Below the pieces are notes generated by a model, which was not told the origin of the DNA, searched no databases, and saw only the letters and a list, made by a program, of their open reading frames with translations. From Rusavskia elegans (taxonomy: Eukaryota > Ascomycota > Lecanoromycetes > Teloschistales > Teloschistaceae): DNA of 64,000 nucleotides. Shown here in pieces: positions 1 through 11,076 of the stretch (position 1 is the stretch's first letter; each line of letters opens with the position of its first letter). The position numbers were made by a program, and so were the translations under genes. The stretch is taken from the NCBI GenBank assembly GCA_011316305.1, contig SAUG01000070.1, positions 426,382 through 490,381 on the forward strand. The letters are read 5' to 3'.

Positions 1-1517
1 AGATACTCGACCGATAGGGGCTGACGCCTGGTGACGATAATCGCTCGGAATGCGACCCGGATGTAATTCACCGACAACCACTCATCAATCAGGCATAGAT
101 ACGACTAATTTCGACTGATGCGAGTACCGTGACTCGAGTCGCACATGTAGCTGCACTTCACACGGAGTGACAGCAAGACGGGAGATTTGACTCTGCGTCA
201 CATGTAAACACTCCGGGAGCTCCGGTGGTCAGATTGTATTCACGCATGTTTCGTTTACCAGGTAGCACAAGTGTGCTGTGACATCGCGAGTTATCTCTCA
301 AAAGACTGACGGTGAGTCTTGATTTCAAATGCTAGGGTATGTTGATAATAGCAGTCGTAAGCTAAGAAAGGTGCAATTTCATTACCTGACCCGGGAATCT
401 CTCCATGCCTGCACCTCGATAATTCATCGCGTTCACTGCTGAGGATGTATTCAGTAACCCTGCAGGACGCCACATATTCGCTGACTTCGTAACGGTAATG
501 CTGCCGTCATTGGTCGATAGTTTGTTCTGTATCCATTACGGCCAATGCAGCTGAACAGGAATCCTTGAGAAGATGCTGTAGAGTCCCGACGACATTGGCA
601 TACCATGACATTCGATCTTAGGATTTCCTTATTCTCTTGTACATCCGATAACAGTTCAATGTTTCTTCTTTGCGTATGGCGGTCAAATTACGTGCATTTT
701 ATTATTCAGTGGATAATTCTAACAATAACGTTGAGACACTCACCGCAAGTCTTCATTTCATTTCTCTTTCTCGCAAGGTTCTAAGCCAACTACTTCACAC
801 TTCCCAATGACTAAAAAGTTGTTTGTCGTTATCACTGCATTGGAACTGCAGGGAACCCGAGGGCTCCGTTCCTCTCTGGGGAGACCCCTAATCATCTTTC
901 TATATATTCGACACGACTACTGCGCTTCCGCTCGCTGATGACATCTTAAGCTACAGTGAATCAGAGGGCGACTTCCAGCTGCAATCAAAGACCTCTTCTA
1001 CTGCTATAACCATTGCCCTAGAAGGGGCTAGAGCGATCCGTTTGGGTGTTAATAGAAGAAGTTTATTCGCCCTGACCACCCAGTGGTACATCATTTGTAA
1101 TCACGAAGCGCTGCCGGTACTTTCCGTCAGGACAAGCCTCGGCTTTATGACGGAGTGGATTCTTGAAGCTCAGGTCATCCTTACAATTTTCAATTTCTGG
1201 AGGCTTTACTGTTACGGGACAATGGTGGGAATGGATTGCAATCGGTTGCGGTTCACTGAAGAGACCGAATTCAACGCTTACAGATCCGCACCAGACGCTC
1301 CAGGTTGACTGAGCAAGTTAGCAGGCTACAGAGGGATTTGTACCTCAAGCCCCATGTCGAGTGACTGATAATGGTACTGACGGAAGAGCATATATAGCCA
1401 GGGGTCCTCCTCATCACCTTCTGCCAAACACTATCAGCTTTACTCTCAACAACTTCATCTCCAATCGCATTGCAACATCGTTTCCACCTCTGCAGCATTC
1501 TTGAGCAGTCCATAATT
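1..1517. other. Intergenic, no gene recognised
   Basis: No open frame here shows a recognisable domain or consistent coding character. The only signal I would keep is a TATATA box at 1391-1396, about 125 bases upstream of the ATG at 1518. Confidence 0.5.
1391..1396 (+). promoter_or_regulatory. TATA box upstream of the small secreted protein gene
   Basis: TATATA lies 122 bases before the ATG at 1518, a plausible core-promoter distance for a fungal gene. Only the motif and its position support it. Confidence 0.4.
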
Positions 1518-2156
1518 ATGAAGGCGAATACTCTAGCGGTCCTTGCCGGCCTCGCATATTCAGCCAGTGCGCTAGCCACTTCGCAGCCAGTCATGGCAAC
1601 TGCTGAGGAGATTCAAACGACCGAGTACCCCGATGGTCTCCCCAAAGGCCTCTACCCGAGCGCCAATCAATCGAGGGTGTCTATATGGGTACCGACCGTA
1701 ACTTTGGAGGTCACGCTGTACATGTCACAGCACCAATTTACAAATGCGGTGGGTACCTCCCCGGAGATTCCAAGGCTCTTCCCAGGGCTAACCTCTGAGC
1801 GAAAGAGGTGTGGGAGCTATGTGATCTGACATCTTTTTGCAGTCAACCTAGGCGGAGACCTCAACCACCTCGTTAGCTCGGTTGGCCCGGACCAGGGCAT
1901 CTATTGCCTCTTCTACGGCTAAGTGATTCACACTTAGCTAGCGATTTGCTCCAAGACATGCGACTGTCCTTGATCCCCTATGATTGTTGAAGCAGGCGCG
2001 ACATTATTGTTCATGCTGACAGGGAATCCTAGTAATTACAACTGTCAAGATAATGAGGGACACTTTGGCGCAGCCTACCCTGGGTACTCGGATCTCGATG
2101 CCGGGGATGTCAGATTCAACGACAAAATCAGCAGCTTTTCCTGCGCCCCCTACTAG
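1518..2156 (+). pseudogene. Broken small secreted Cys-containing protein gene (crystallin-like fold suspected)
   Basis: The ATG at 1518 opens a clear signal peptide (MKANTLAVLAGLAYSASALA). Coding character then continues in three blocks: about 1673-1768 (GVYMGTDRNFGGHAVHV), about 1847-1918 (VNLGGDLNHL then GIYCLFYG) and 2033-2156 (NYNCQDNEGHFG ... KISSFSC, stop TAG 2154). A canonical intron (GTGGGT...TTTGCAG, ending 1846) joins blocks one and two. Two things are wrong. The frame changes between the signal peptide and block one with no good intron to explain it. The donor after TACGG at 1918 reads CTAAGT where GTAAGT is expected, so translation meets TAA at once. Repeated glycine/aromatic motifs and four Cys recall secreted beta/gamma-crystallin-like proteins, but this is only a resemblance. 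It may be a decaying gene or a gene with sequencing errors. Confidence 0.5.
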
Positions 2157-3371
2157 GCTACTGAGGTCGAAGGTTCAAGCTGCTCGGGTCTGGATTTCAC
2201 GACGAGGAGAGATACAGGAGAATGTCCAATTCGTTTGTCAGTTACTTTTATGCATCGACATTGTTTGGTAATGGTGTAGATTGCGGGTAGACAGGGCTTC
2301 ATCAGCAAATGACTTCCATTCTTTAGCCTATCAATAGGGCAATGAGATTCATGACAACCATCCGGGCATTGCGTCCCTGTTTCATTCGTCTCTCTGCTTT
2401 GTTGCACACGATAGTTTGGGTTGTTTTGGCTTACGGTTGTTTTTGTTGCTGTTGATAAGAAGGCCATTCGTCACTCCCGTGATAAGTTCGCTCAAATTCA
2501 GTTGTGTTTTGTGCTTGCATACCAGCATTTGAGAACGGCGATCCAACCTCCAGTCTCATTCGCTCTGTGCGCCTGTACCCCTTTCACGGTCCGCTCCGCT
2601 TCCATTTCTCCATGCAGGTATTTGGGTATTGATGTGCATTTAGGAAATGATGACCTGTTCAGCACAATGATAATAGATCTGCATGATGGTAGTTTATCCT
2701 GAGCCTAGGGTAGTTGCTTGGATGCTACTTGGTCTAAAACCGAACACGAAACGGACTTGACCGGTCAAGCCGGTCCAGGCTGCTGACGGGATTGGGACTT
2801 GGGACGGGACATAAGTCTATATCAGACGACAAAAGATTCCTCATCAACTTGTCGGTCCGTGCACAGGAGGCATTCGATTGGCTCGACAGACGAGCCGTTC
2901 CTGGAATGATAGCGGAATCTCAGCCCTATCAGACAGGGGTCGAACGTATTTCTGGTGTACTCTCTTATTAATTCCTGCATCCTCTTGGACGTAGTCTGTC
3001 TGGTGGCTTCGTCTCCGGAGCGTAATCATGCTCAGAGGTTAAAAATTCTATCTCTCCTTTGTTACACGGCTCTCCAGGACCATGCTCTCCGCTGCATGCT
3101 GCGGCCGTCAAGTTGAGGAATCGTGGTCCAGAACAGGGAATAGCGATTCTGTCTTCTATCCCAAATCCACTGTCTGCTCTTTTGGTCTGATTGCTATTAA
3201 AGATGGCCTTGGTCCATCATATTCTCATTCTTGTCGTCTTAAGTCACTCGATCTGATCCGACCCGCCCACATAATTCTGCAATTCATCAAGTACCGTCTC
3301 GTTCTTTCTGCTGCTGCGACACTCGAAAGTCCAATACTGCGTCGTCGTATCCTATTATCCAATCTCACACA
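2157..3371. other. Intergenic, no gene recognised
   Basis: Short overlapping frames on both strands, none with a recognisable domain. The last part is presumably the promoter and 5' UTR of the MFS transporter. It is CT-rich just before the ATG at 3372. Confidence 0.5.
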
Positions 3372-5125
3372 ATGTCTTCCATCCCGTTACAGCACCCTCC
3401 TTATCTGGCAGTGGACTCAGCGTCTCCTCCTCCTCCTCATCCTTCCATGGAAAGCAATTCGCTGGAGCCTAAGTCGGACGCTGCTATGCATTCACCAGTT
3501 GGGCATATGATGAGTCCGACTGATCCCGACAACCCACAGAATTGGCCATTATTGAGGAAGATATACGTCTCAACAGTTGCCACCGCTTTTGCTTTTGCTG
3601 TGTGAGTTTTACGCCGTTCTTCGCATCAGATCATAGACCACTAAAGAGCCAAAGCTAATCATAGTGCAGGGCTTTCGGCGTGACATCTTTGACTGTCGGT
3701 ATCCAAGGCGTGATGCAGCAATTCAATATCTCCATGACCATGGCCGTGCTCGGATTGTCTTTACCCCTGTTTGGTATCGCGTTTGCCCCAATCATCACAC
3801 CTCACCTCAGCGAAAGATTTGGCCGATCGCCCGTTTACCTTGCCAGCTTGCCATTTTTCGCTCTTTTCATCCTCGGTGCTGCCTACTCATCAAGCTTTGG
3901 AGCTTTGGCAGTCTGTCGATTCTTCGCCGGCTTCTTTGGCGGTCCTTGTCTTGTCTTGATCGAAGGTACCTTTGCGGATGTGTGGCCCCCACGCTTGACT
4001 GTCACCTATTACTCCTTCCTGAGCCTGGCTTCCTACATTGGCGCTGGCTGTGGTAAGTCACTCCCTTGTACATGTCGAAGCCTGTCATTAATTTGGAATC
4101 CTAGCACCGCTTGTTTTGGGTGCTGTCGTGACAGCCAAAAGCTGGCAATGGACTCAATTTGTCACCCTGATGATAGCATTTGCAGCGTACCTCTTCGGTA
4201 TTGGGGTCCCCGAAACGTACCCCCGAGAGATCTTGAGATCGCGGGCCCAGCGCCTAGGCCATAGCATCCAGCTACCGAAAGCTGAAAGTGGTGTCACCAT
4301 GGCGGAGATGGCTCAGACCACCATCTTCACGCCGTTGGTCATGGCGGTCACTGAGCCTGTAGTGATCATGATCACCTTGTATCTGGCCTTGAATTTCGCC
4401 GTTCTTTTCCAATGGGTACGTTGATCTTCTGTACGACCTGGTGAAGACTTACTGACCGTGGTGTCGTCCAGTTCATTGCCGTGCCTGCTGTTCTGGCTCT
4501 GACATACAAGTTCACGCTGTATCAAGTCGGGCTCGCTTTCATTGCTGCGATCGTTGGTGCTCTCGTCTCTACTATGACATCAAGCTTAACGGAGAAGATC
4601 ACCAACCGCCAGAATAGCTGCACGGAGACGGGGGCAATGGCACATCTCGAGTATCGACTGGTTCCGGCCATATTCGGCAGTGTTGGATTATGTGGGTCTC
4701 TGTTCTGGATCGGGTTCACAGCATCGCCGAGCATTAACCACACTGTGCCAATCGTTGGAACTGGAGTCTACGTCTGGTCGAGCATGTCTGTGTTGACGGG
4801 TCTGGTCTCATACATTTTCGATGCGTTCACACCTGGTGGGACACTCTCGGCGCTTACTGTGATGGCGACGGTACGAATCTTGTGCGCGGCATGGCTCCCA
4901 CTGGTGATCATCCCGATGATTATGGGACTCCAGGGCAAATGGGCATACAGTGTGTTCGGCTTCATCGCAGCTGCAATGATGGCGGTGCCAGCGATACTCT
5001 TCATGTTCGGAGCAAGGCTGCGGTCGAGAAGCCGGCATGCGGCCCCCATGATGAGCGGCAGCAAGAATATGATGGTGGGCCAACACGCCGACCAAGAGAT
5101 GCAGATGGGCTCTGGACATGCATGA
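3372..5125 (+). CDS. MFS transporter, DHA1 drug/polyamine type
   Basis: A membrane transporter of the major facilitator superfamily, probably a proton antiporter exporting drugs or polyamines at the plasma membrane. Four exons: 3372-3601, 3670-4052, 4105-4415 and 4472-5125, with canonical introns of 52-68 nt, giving 525 residues, the usual length. The cytosolic N terminus ends in DPDNPQNWPLLRK, typical of fungal DHA1 proteins. Helix 1 follows (STVATAFAFAV), and loop 2-3 carries the MFS signature SERFGRSPVYLAS. The long central loop and the second six-helix half are also present (for example FDAFTPGGTLSALTVMATVR). The substrate cannot be read from sequence. The C terminus is Met- and His-rich (MMSGSKNMMVGQHADQEMQM), which is uncommon and could bind metal or mean nothing. 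No biosynthetic genes lie beside it. Confidence 0.93.
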
Positions 5126-6178
5126 AGAAGACTTGTCTGCATCTGTTTTGGCCTCGGGGTTTCAAGGGCAGCTGCTTGGGCGAGGAGTTTCATCGCGGTT
5201 GTACCGTTCGGAGTGGAGTAATACAAAATAATACAGACAACGAAAGGTCCTGAAATTACTCACAAGTGACTGTCGATATTAATGGGTACCCGGGCATTAT
5301 TGAGCTAGACTGAGACCTGATACCGTAAGGTAGTTGTAGGAATCACGAATCCATTGGGAAGCATCCTCCCTCCGCCGGCATCCGCACGGATTCAGCCTCA
5401 GGGGAGATCGACGCCTTGCGTATACATTATAATGGCAGTCTTCTGGATCCGCCCAGTCCAAATAGATCAAAGGAAGCTCCCTGGTCAGCCTGACGTTTGA
5501 TGTAGTGGAGGCTATGTACGGAGCATGTGCAATGCGCCACCCACCCCTGATCACGCCATCCTCAAAGAGGAAAGCAACAACTCCCCCAATCAACAACTTC
5601 TCCTCCACATCATTATTGCCAACCACCACCTGTTTATTAATTGTCTTGCAGCCGGTAATCAGCAATCCCACCACTGCTTGAAGATACTATTCGCGATCAT
5701 CGCTTGAGCATGTTCGTGCCACAGCAGTGGCTGGCGGCTCCATCTGCAATGGCCCGAAGAACGTGTCCTGGGGTGTTCCGAGTACACCACCCCCCCCCCC
5801 CTTCTTCAACCGGTCAAGCATGGGATAGCCTCATCATGTCTTACACGGCGCCCTGCTATGCTTGACGAAGGAGCCATCCAAGCTGGATTCAATGGCAGCC
5901 TGCACCGACCGGGCGCTTCGACTTGGGTGTATCATCATTTCTGTCATGGATCGTTGCGCAGCCTCGTCGTTTTCCATCGTGTACAAAATCACTGCCTGAT
6001 TTCCATTTCCTCCTGTTTCTTTCCTTACCTTTGGAAACAGCCAAACTACTATTTCCATCTCACACATCTTTCAAATACCGATTGCTTCACCCCAAGGTCA
6101 ACGTTGCTCTGATTGGGTTCAGATCGTTGCTTCTTGCCCTGTTCTTAGCCCTCCACGCCCGGCATCATCCCCTCCATC
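5126..6178. other. Intergenic with a homopolymer C tract
   Basis: No convincing gene. A minus-strand frame at 5297-5674 (125 codons) has no recognisable domain. A run of 12 C lies at 5790-5801. The final part is pyrimidine-rich and is likely the promoter and leader of the gene starting at 6179. Confidence 0.45.
5790..5801. repeat. Homopolymer C12
   Basis: Twelve consecutive C residues following ACCA. Prone to length error in sequencing and to slippage. Confidence 0.9.
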
Positions 6179-6943
6179 ATGTGCTGGCCTCGCCTCGAAG
6201 GTGGCCTCGAAATCGAGGAACGCTACCCTCGTAGCAACGATCCCCGTGAACCTCGCCGGAGACGTCTGAACTTCGTCCGCTCCAGCTCCCGTTCTCGCAG
6301 GAACTCCTCTTCCTCGGATGACTACGCCCTCATGCACTCCAGCTTCTACAACGCCCGCCCCATCCGCGCCGAAATGCGCGAACGTCATGATCCTCGCATC
6401 CTCCAACAACAGGAGCATGCTATACGGCAGCTGCGTGGCCAGAACCAGCAAATGCATCATCAACTACAAATGCAGGAGCAACAAAGACGACAACACGAGA
6501 TCCAACAAGCACACCATCCTCAGCAGCATATGCTACAGCATGGACACGGGCATCCACCTCCCCCGCCACCACCTTTTGGCCATCATCCCCACGAGCAAGA
6601 TCGACTCCATCACCATCCTCCTCCCGACGCCTTTCCCCAGGGTATCGAACCCGTCCATCATGAAGAATTCCATCCTCAACCTAACGTCATGGAAATCGCG
6701 CCTCGCCCCCGCTCACGCATGCCAGCCCATGTTCAACACGGAGGCAGGAGTCCCTCCCGGGGGCGAGCGCATCGGCGGCACCACTCCGGCCCCTCCATAT
6801 ACTCGGACGATAGGGACAGTCATCCGGATGTGAGAAGGAGGCATAGGAGCCCGGTCTTTTATGGAAGTAGCCATGACTCTTTTGATGATTTGATCCCGAC
6901 ACATGCACCGGGGATTCGGAGAGTAATCAGTCGGCGGCGGTGA
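6179..6943 (+). CDS. His/Gln/Pro-rich low-complexity protein
   Basis: Single-exon frame of 254 codons with an ATG after a pyrimidine-rich leader and a TGA at 6943. No known domain is recognised. The N-terminal third is Arg/Ser-rich (FVRSSSRSRRNSSSSDDY). The middle is a Gln/His/Pro-rich stretch with coiled-coil-like heptads (HAIRQLRGQNQQMHHQLQMQ) followed by polyproline and His runs. The C terminus is again Arg/Ser-rich and less repetitive (FYGSSHDSFDDLIPTHAPGI), which suggests a constrained motif. The SR-like composition suggests an RNA- or chromatin-associated, mostly disordered protein, but that is inference. The coding call rests on the long open frame, position and composition, not homology. 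Confidence 0.65.
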   Translation: MCWPRLEGGLEIEERYPRSNDPREPRRRRLNFVRSSSRSRRNSSSSDDYALMHSSFYNARPIRAEMRERHDPRILQQQEHAIRQLRGQNQQMHHQLQMQEQQRRQHEIQQAHHPQQHMLQHGHGHPPPPPPPFGHHPHEQDRLHHHPPPDAFPQGIEPVHHEEFHPQPNVMEIAPRPRSRMPAHVQHGGRSPSRGRAHRRHHSGPSIYSDDRDSHPDVRRRHRSPVFYGSSHDSFDDLIPTHAPGIRRVISRRR

Positions 6944-7339
6944 TTTGGTCTTTGTACTTTCTATACCAAGTTTGCATTGGACGGGTTTTCGGATTCATAT
7001 GTGGCCTGGTGCTGTTGGCAGGCATACCCGGTGGGAAGTTTTTGTTTCTAGCCCTTTTTAGCGGCTTCCTTTTCTGGGGATACTACTAGACTCGATGATT
7101 CGTTCATTGATAGATTAGCATGTGGCTTTTCCAATTGGAGCCTCCAATGGCATCATCGCCTGTCAGTACAATCTGTTGCCTAAGTAGCCATCGGTATGAC
7201 GTGTACCCGACTACCGTCCTCGATGACTTATTTCTCCACCTTCAATAAGAAAGTGTGCTTTGCATAGAATAAAAATCGGACCCAACCAAATAGCGTGAAC
7301 AAGATCAATGTCCCAGTAAATCATCCATAAATTATAACA
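6944..7339. other. Intergenic spacer
   Basis: 3' region of the His/Gln-rich gene and promoter of the GFA-domain gene. Nothing else is visible. Confidence 0.6.
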
Positions 7340-7813
7340 ATGTCATCCAGCCAATCCACACCCACCTTCACAGGCCAATGCCACTGCGGCCTCATCAAAT
7401 ACACCAGCTCCTCCCCTCCTCAAAACCTGACATACTGCTACTGCATCATCTGCCGCCGACTTTCGGGCTCCCCTTTCATCGCCTGGGCCGACATTCCTGC
7501 ATCCTCCCTGGCCATCCCAAATGACACAAACACAGATACTCTGAAAACGCTCACTTCAGACATCGCCGGACGCATCATCTGCGGCGAATGCAGCTCGAGT
7601 GTAACGATGAAATACGGGTTTGACGAGGCGAACATCGGTATTGCGGCGGGGACGATGGATGAGGGGAGTTTGAAGGGGGAAGTGATGAAGTTAACGGGTC
7701 ACATCTTTGTGGAGCAGAAGCCGAGCTGGTATGAGATTCCTGAGGATGGTGTGAAGCGGTGGGAGAGGTTCTCGGATGGTTTTGAGGAGAAGATGGACAC
7801 GTGGAGGAGGTAA
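7340..7813 (+). CDS. GFA/CENP-V-fold zinc-binding protein
   Basis: Single exon, 157 residues, a usual length for this family. The zinc ligands of the GFA (glutathione-dependent formaldehyde-activating enzyme) / CENP-V fold are visible: CHC at residues 14-16, CYCIIC at 33-38 and CGEC at 81-84. A typical C-terminal part follows (HIFVEQKPSWYEIPEDG). The family's founding bacterial member helps form S-hydroxymethylglutathione. Most fungal members have no assigned substrate, so the enzyme role is not proven here. The predicted protein is cytosolic, with no signal peptide. It faces the decayed mannosidase tail to tail. Confidence 0.9.
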   Translation: MSSSQSTPTFTGQCHCGLIKYTSSSPPQNLTYCYCIICRRLSGSPFIAWADIPASSLAIPNDTNTDTLKTLTSDIAGRIICGECSSSVTMKYGFDEANIGIAAGTMDEGSLKGEVMKLTGHIFVEQKPSWYEIPEDGVKRWERFSDGFEEKMDTWRR

Positions 7814-7920
7814 TGGTCTTGATATATATCGTGATGGATGGTCGTCAAGGGAAGGTGCCGATGAATGGTTGTACTGTCTGCTTTTCATCGACTGGGAGCA
7901 ATTTTCATCCTCCGACGACT

Positions 7921-9770
7921 CTAGAGATCTATGGCGGCTTTGAGATAACGGTATGTGATCCTATGCTCTTGTACTGATTCCAAGCCTTTGACTCCTATCC
8001 GGACTGCCTCGCCAGGAACTAAGTCCACACAATTGTCTTCGAGAACGACATCGCGCTTTTCGCCATCATCCACCTCCAATACAAAACCTTTGACGGGAAC
8101 ATCGCATTGAACTTCGAAAACATTGCCTGTACCTTGACCTCTGACGGTATCCACGCGCAAGTTCTTCAGTGCTGGGAACTAGATAGCCGAGGCTGTAAAA
8201 TGTAGCAGATGATTTCGACAGATAAATAAATGGGAAAGAAAAGGCTCAAGGATGCACTCACCAACAGTCGTTCAATTGCCATACTAAAGCACCTCCGCAG
8301 TACTCACGAAAGCGGCCCTTCCATTCTCGTTTCCACGGGCGGAAAGCAGTTGATATACACTCGGCTGTTCTCCACAAAGCAGGTGGCCAGTCTTCGTTCG
8401 TGACCTATGGCTTTATTATGAAAATCAACGGACGAAGACTGAGCGTATCGATCCGGATCGTCTTTACCGTTTGGGAGATAGCTGTCAATTGTGGAAATCG
8501 ATGGAAAGGCTTCCATCCCAAACTCGGAAACAAAGCGACCACCCAGCTCATCCCACTTTTGATAGCTATCCTGCGTCCCATGCCAAACTTCCTGTGGTCA
8601 GTACTTGTCTTGTCACAATGCTTGTGAGGAGGAAGACCAACCGTTCCATTGGTGTATGTCGCCAACAGTCGTATCCGTGGTGCTCTTGCCCCCAAAAGGG
8701 GAGCCAAATTGATAGAATGTGCCGGGGACCAGAGCTTGGGTGACATCCACTAGGAGTTTCTCGTAGATGTATCTCGCTGGAAAATCACTCTTTAACCAAT
8801 TTTCCGGGTCTTGATCTTGAGGATATACCAGAGCCCGGGCTTCCGCGTCCTGAAGACTGCAGATGCAAAGCCATCAACAATTCCCTCCGTAGCCACCATC
8901 TTGCCATTAAAGAGGACTTCAAATCTGACTTCAGTTGCATTACCTTCGACTTCGCAATTTGCAGCGATCTCAGCTGCTGCAAGCGATCTATCAACTTCAG
9001 TAGTGAAGAAGAGATCGGCGATGCGGCAACAATATATTTCAAGGTGGATTGGCCTCCATGGACCGCAAGTCAGAAGTGACGGACCCCAATACCACCCCTG
9101 AAATCCTGGGTGTTAGTAGATGTCTTGAGAGGAGAATGGGTTGTAGTACATAATGATACTGCGCCTTTCGAATCGCAAGTCTCGAAGGATCCCCTGGCGA
9201 AGAAGAGGGATGTTATCACTCAGAATGAAATATAGTACTACGTCTGGATATTTCTCTAGCAGTCACAAAACAAGCTTACAATAAGATTGCGAACAAGAGA
9301 AGGCCTACCATTCCAGCACCCGTACTTGTGCCCTGGGTCGGACTCTACCGTTTTCCTACCAACAAGATAGCTGCTCTCGAAAACAATCTCAAGCTCGTTC
9401 TCGATCAGAACATTTAGATGCTTGGTGACGTCTAGCCTCTCCGGATTGAACATGTTCTTCGTTCTGAGCACCTCTTGGTCATAAAGTGATACGGTAGCAT
9501 GAGTATCAAGGCCATCGAAAGCTATGACAGCCTTTTGCGCGGGAGGAAGTGAGGGTGATTGAAACTTCGTCCTAAAAGCCCAAGATTGCTCGCCAACCCA
9601 TTGGATCTGTTCTTCATGTTTGGCAATGATAGGATCTGGTATCGATAGGTGGTAGACCAGATCGGCATGGATGTTGGTCGGGAAGCGTGAAACTTGCAGC
9701 CATCTTGGTAAGCGTGCGATGTTGTCCCCGACCTGTCTGAATTATCATCCATCTGCTATCTGAGTGGATC
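7921..9770 (-). pseudogene. Decayed GH2 beta-mannosidase (mndB-like)
   Basis: Remnants of an intracellular-type GH2 beta-mannosidase run in order along the minus strand. They are: the N-terminal segment near 9730-9530 (WLQVSRFPTNIHADLVYHL, QWVGEQSWAFRTKF); VGRKTVESDPGHKYGCWNG at 9370-9300; NGDPSRLAIRKAQYH near 9200; GPSLLTCGPWRPIHLEIY near 9050; DPENWLKSDFPARYIYEKLL near 8780; the nucleophile region GGRFVSEFGMEAF near 8530; EYCGGALVWQLNDCW near 8300; and the C-terminal domain at 8160-7921. Several splice sites are intact, but TGA TAA sits where the expected start-proximal W-E/K would be (near 9750). A large block containing the acid/base Glu region is missing near 8830. There is a deletion plus frameshift near 8340, and about 140 residues are absent before the last block. 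The substrate-pocket motif GWDWGP reads GWYWGP. It should not encode an active enzyme. Confidence 0.88.
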
Positions 9771-10192
9771 TCAGAAGGTTTTGGGCCTGCCCCAGGTCAC
9801 TAGGGTGATGCTGCTTTGGACGAAGGCCACAAACATCCCCTTTCACCTCCATCGCTATTGGTCAGATTGCATTGATGTCACCAGGTACTTAGGGGCCACG
9901 GGCGAGAGACTTTCTGAGTGAGGTAATAAACGTTTAATATAGGCTCAACTCGTTGGCAAAGGATGGAGCAAAGGAGCGATGTTGATCGAGGAGAAATCGA
10001 GAAATGTTAAGGAGTCGTAGATCATAGGGCTGGTAGCGCCACCCCTGGTTCCGGCCAATGAGAGCAGAGTTGCTTCTTGCGAAATTCCAGCCAATCTTTA
10101 CATTTAACTTCACTTCTTCCAATTGAGGGTTCCCTTCCAAAGCCGTCCGACTCAGTTGTTCCCTACCTCCGAGCTACGACCTATTCACCCAG
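9771..10192. other. Intergenic spacer / promoter of ATP20
   Basis: Lies between the start of the decayed mannosidase (minus) and ATP20 (plus). No other gene or motif is convincing. Confidence 0.5.
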
Positions 10193-11076
10193 ATGTCAGC
10201 AGCTGCCGCTCGATTGACGCTCCGGCAGGTCCGAATTGCCGGCCGCCAACGGCACGCCTCAACAACTTCCCAAGCTGCCGACGCCGCCTCAAGCACAGCG
10301 ACCAAGTCAAAAGAAGCAGCCTCCAATGCGACATCAAAGGCCTCACAAGGTCTCACTCGCGTGACCTCATCCGCCGGACCAGCGCTTAGCAGGGCAGGAC
10401 AAGGCGTTAGCAGCGCTCTTGGAAAGATTGGTGGACGTACAGGGAGGCTCATTTCATTCGCCGAATGTGAGTCGATCGCACCCTAAGCCTCAGCATACTT
10501 TCTCTTGATATCTATGTTTTTGGGGGCATGGAGAACATCATCTCTCCATTACCTATTCTACGCTCAAGTTTTCTTTGAAACTGCATATACCTCAGATCGC
10601 CATGATCCAAGCAACACTTCATTGGAAGGAATAACTAACATCTACGGCAGCATTGATACCTCCAACGATCTACTACACGAAAGTCGGCTTCGAACTTTCC
10701 AAAATAGTCTTTCGAGGACAGAAGATGAGCCCACCGTAAGTGACGCTGGCTTTCCTAGGAACAATGAAACAGATAGCGCCTCTAGGGAAATGGATCAAAT
10801 CTAATGTCAGTACGTCTCAGAAACCTAGCTGCTTTCCAATCTTATTCGCAGCCTCTCCTGAGGGTCATCCGGCAACCAGCGACATTATTCTCTGAAGCGA
10901 CGACATCAAGCTCTGCTACTCCAACTGGTATCCTCACACGGATAAGGAACGCCAATTCACAACAAGTAGCGTCTGCAGGTGTTGTGTTCGCCGAGGTCCT
11001 CGGATTCTTCACCATTGGCGAGATGATTGGGAGGTTCAAAGTGGTCGGCTACAGGGGAGGGGAGGAACACCATTAG
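10193..11076 (+). CDS. ATP20: Mitochondrial ATP synthase subunit g
   Basis: A small inner-membrane subunit of the F1Fo-ATP synthase, needed for dimerisation of the complex and so for cristae shape. Three exons: 10193-10466, 10651-10735 and 10821-11076, giving 204 residues. The N terminus is Arg/Ser/Ala-rich (RLTLRQVRIAGRQRHASTT) and looks like a mitochondrial presequence. An Ala/Ser/Lys linker follows. The conserved subunit g core is split across the introns (PPTIYYTKVGFELSKIVFRG, then NLAAFQSY). The C-terminal membrane helix contains a glycine-based packing motif (GVVFAEVLGFFTIGEMIGRF), as in ATP20. It is followed on the same strand by MRH4, another mitochondrial gene. Confidence 0.92.

Noticed and set aside
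5297..5674. 125-codon minus-strand frame downstream of the MFS gene
   Set aside because: No domain, no signal peptide, and it overlaps a plus-strand frame; composition is not clearly coding.
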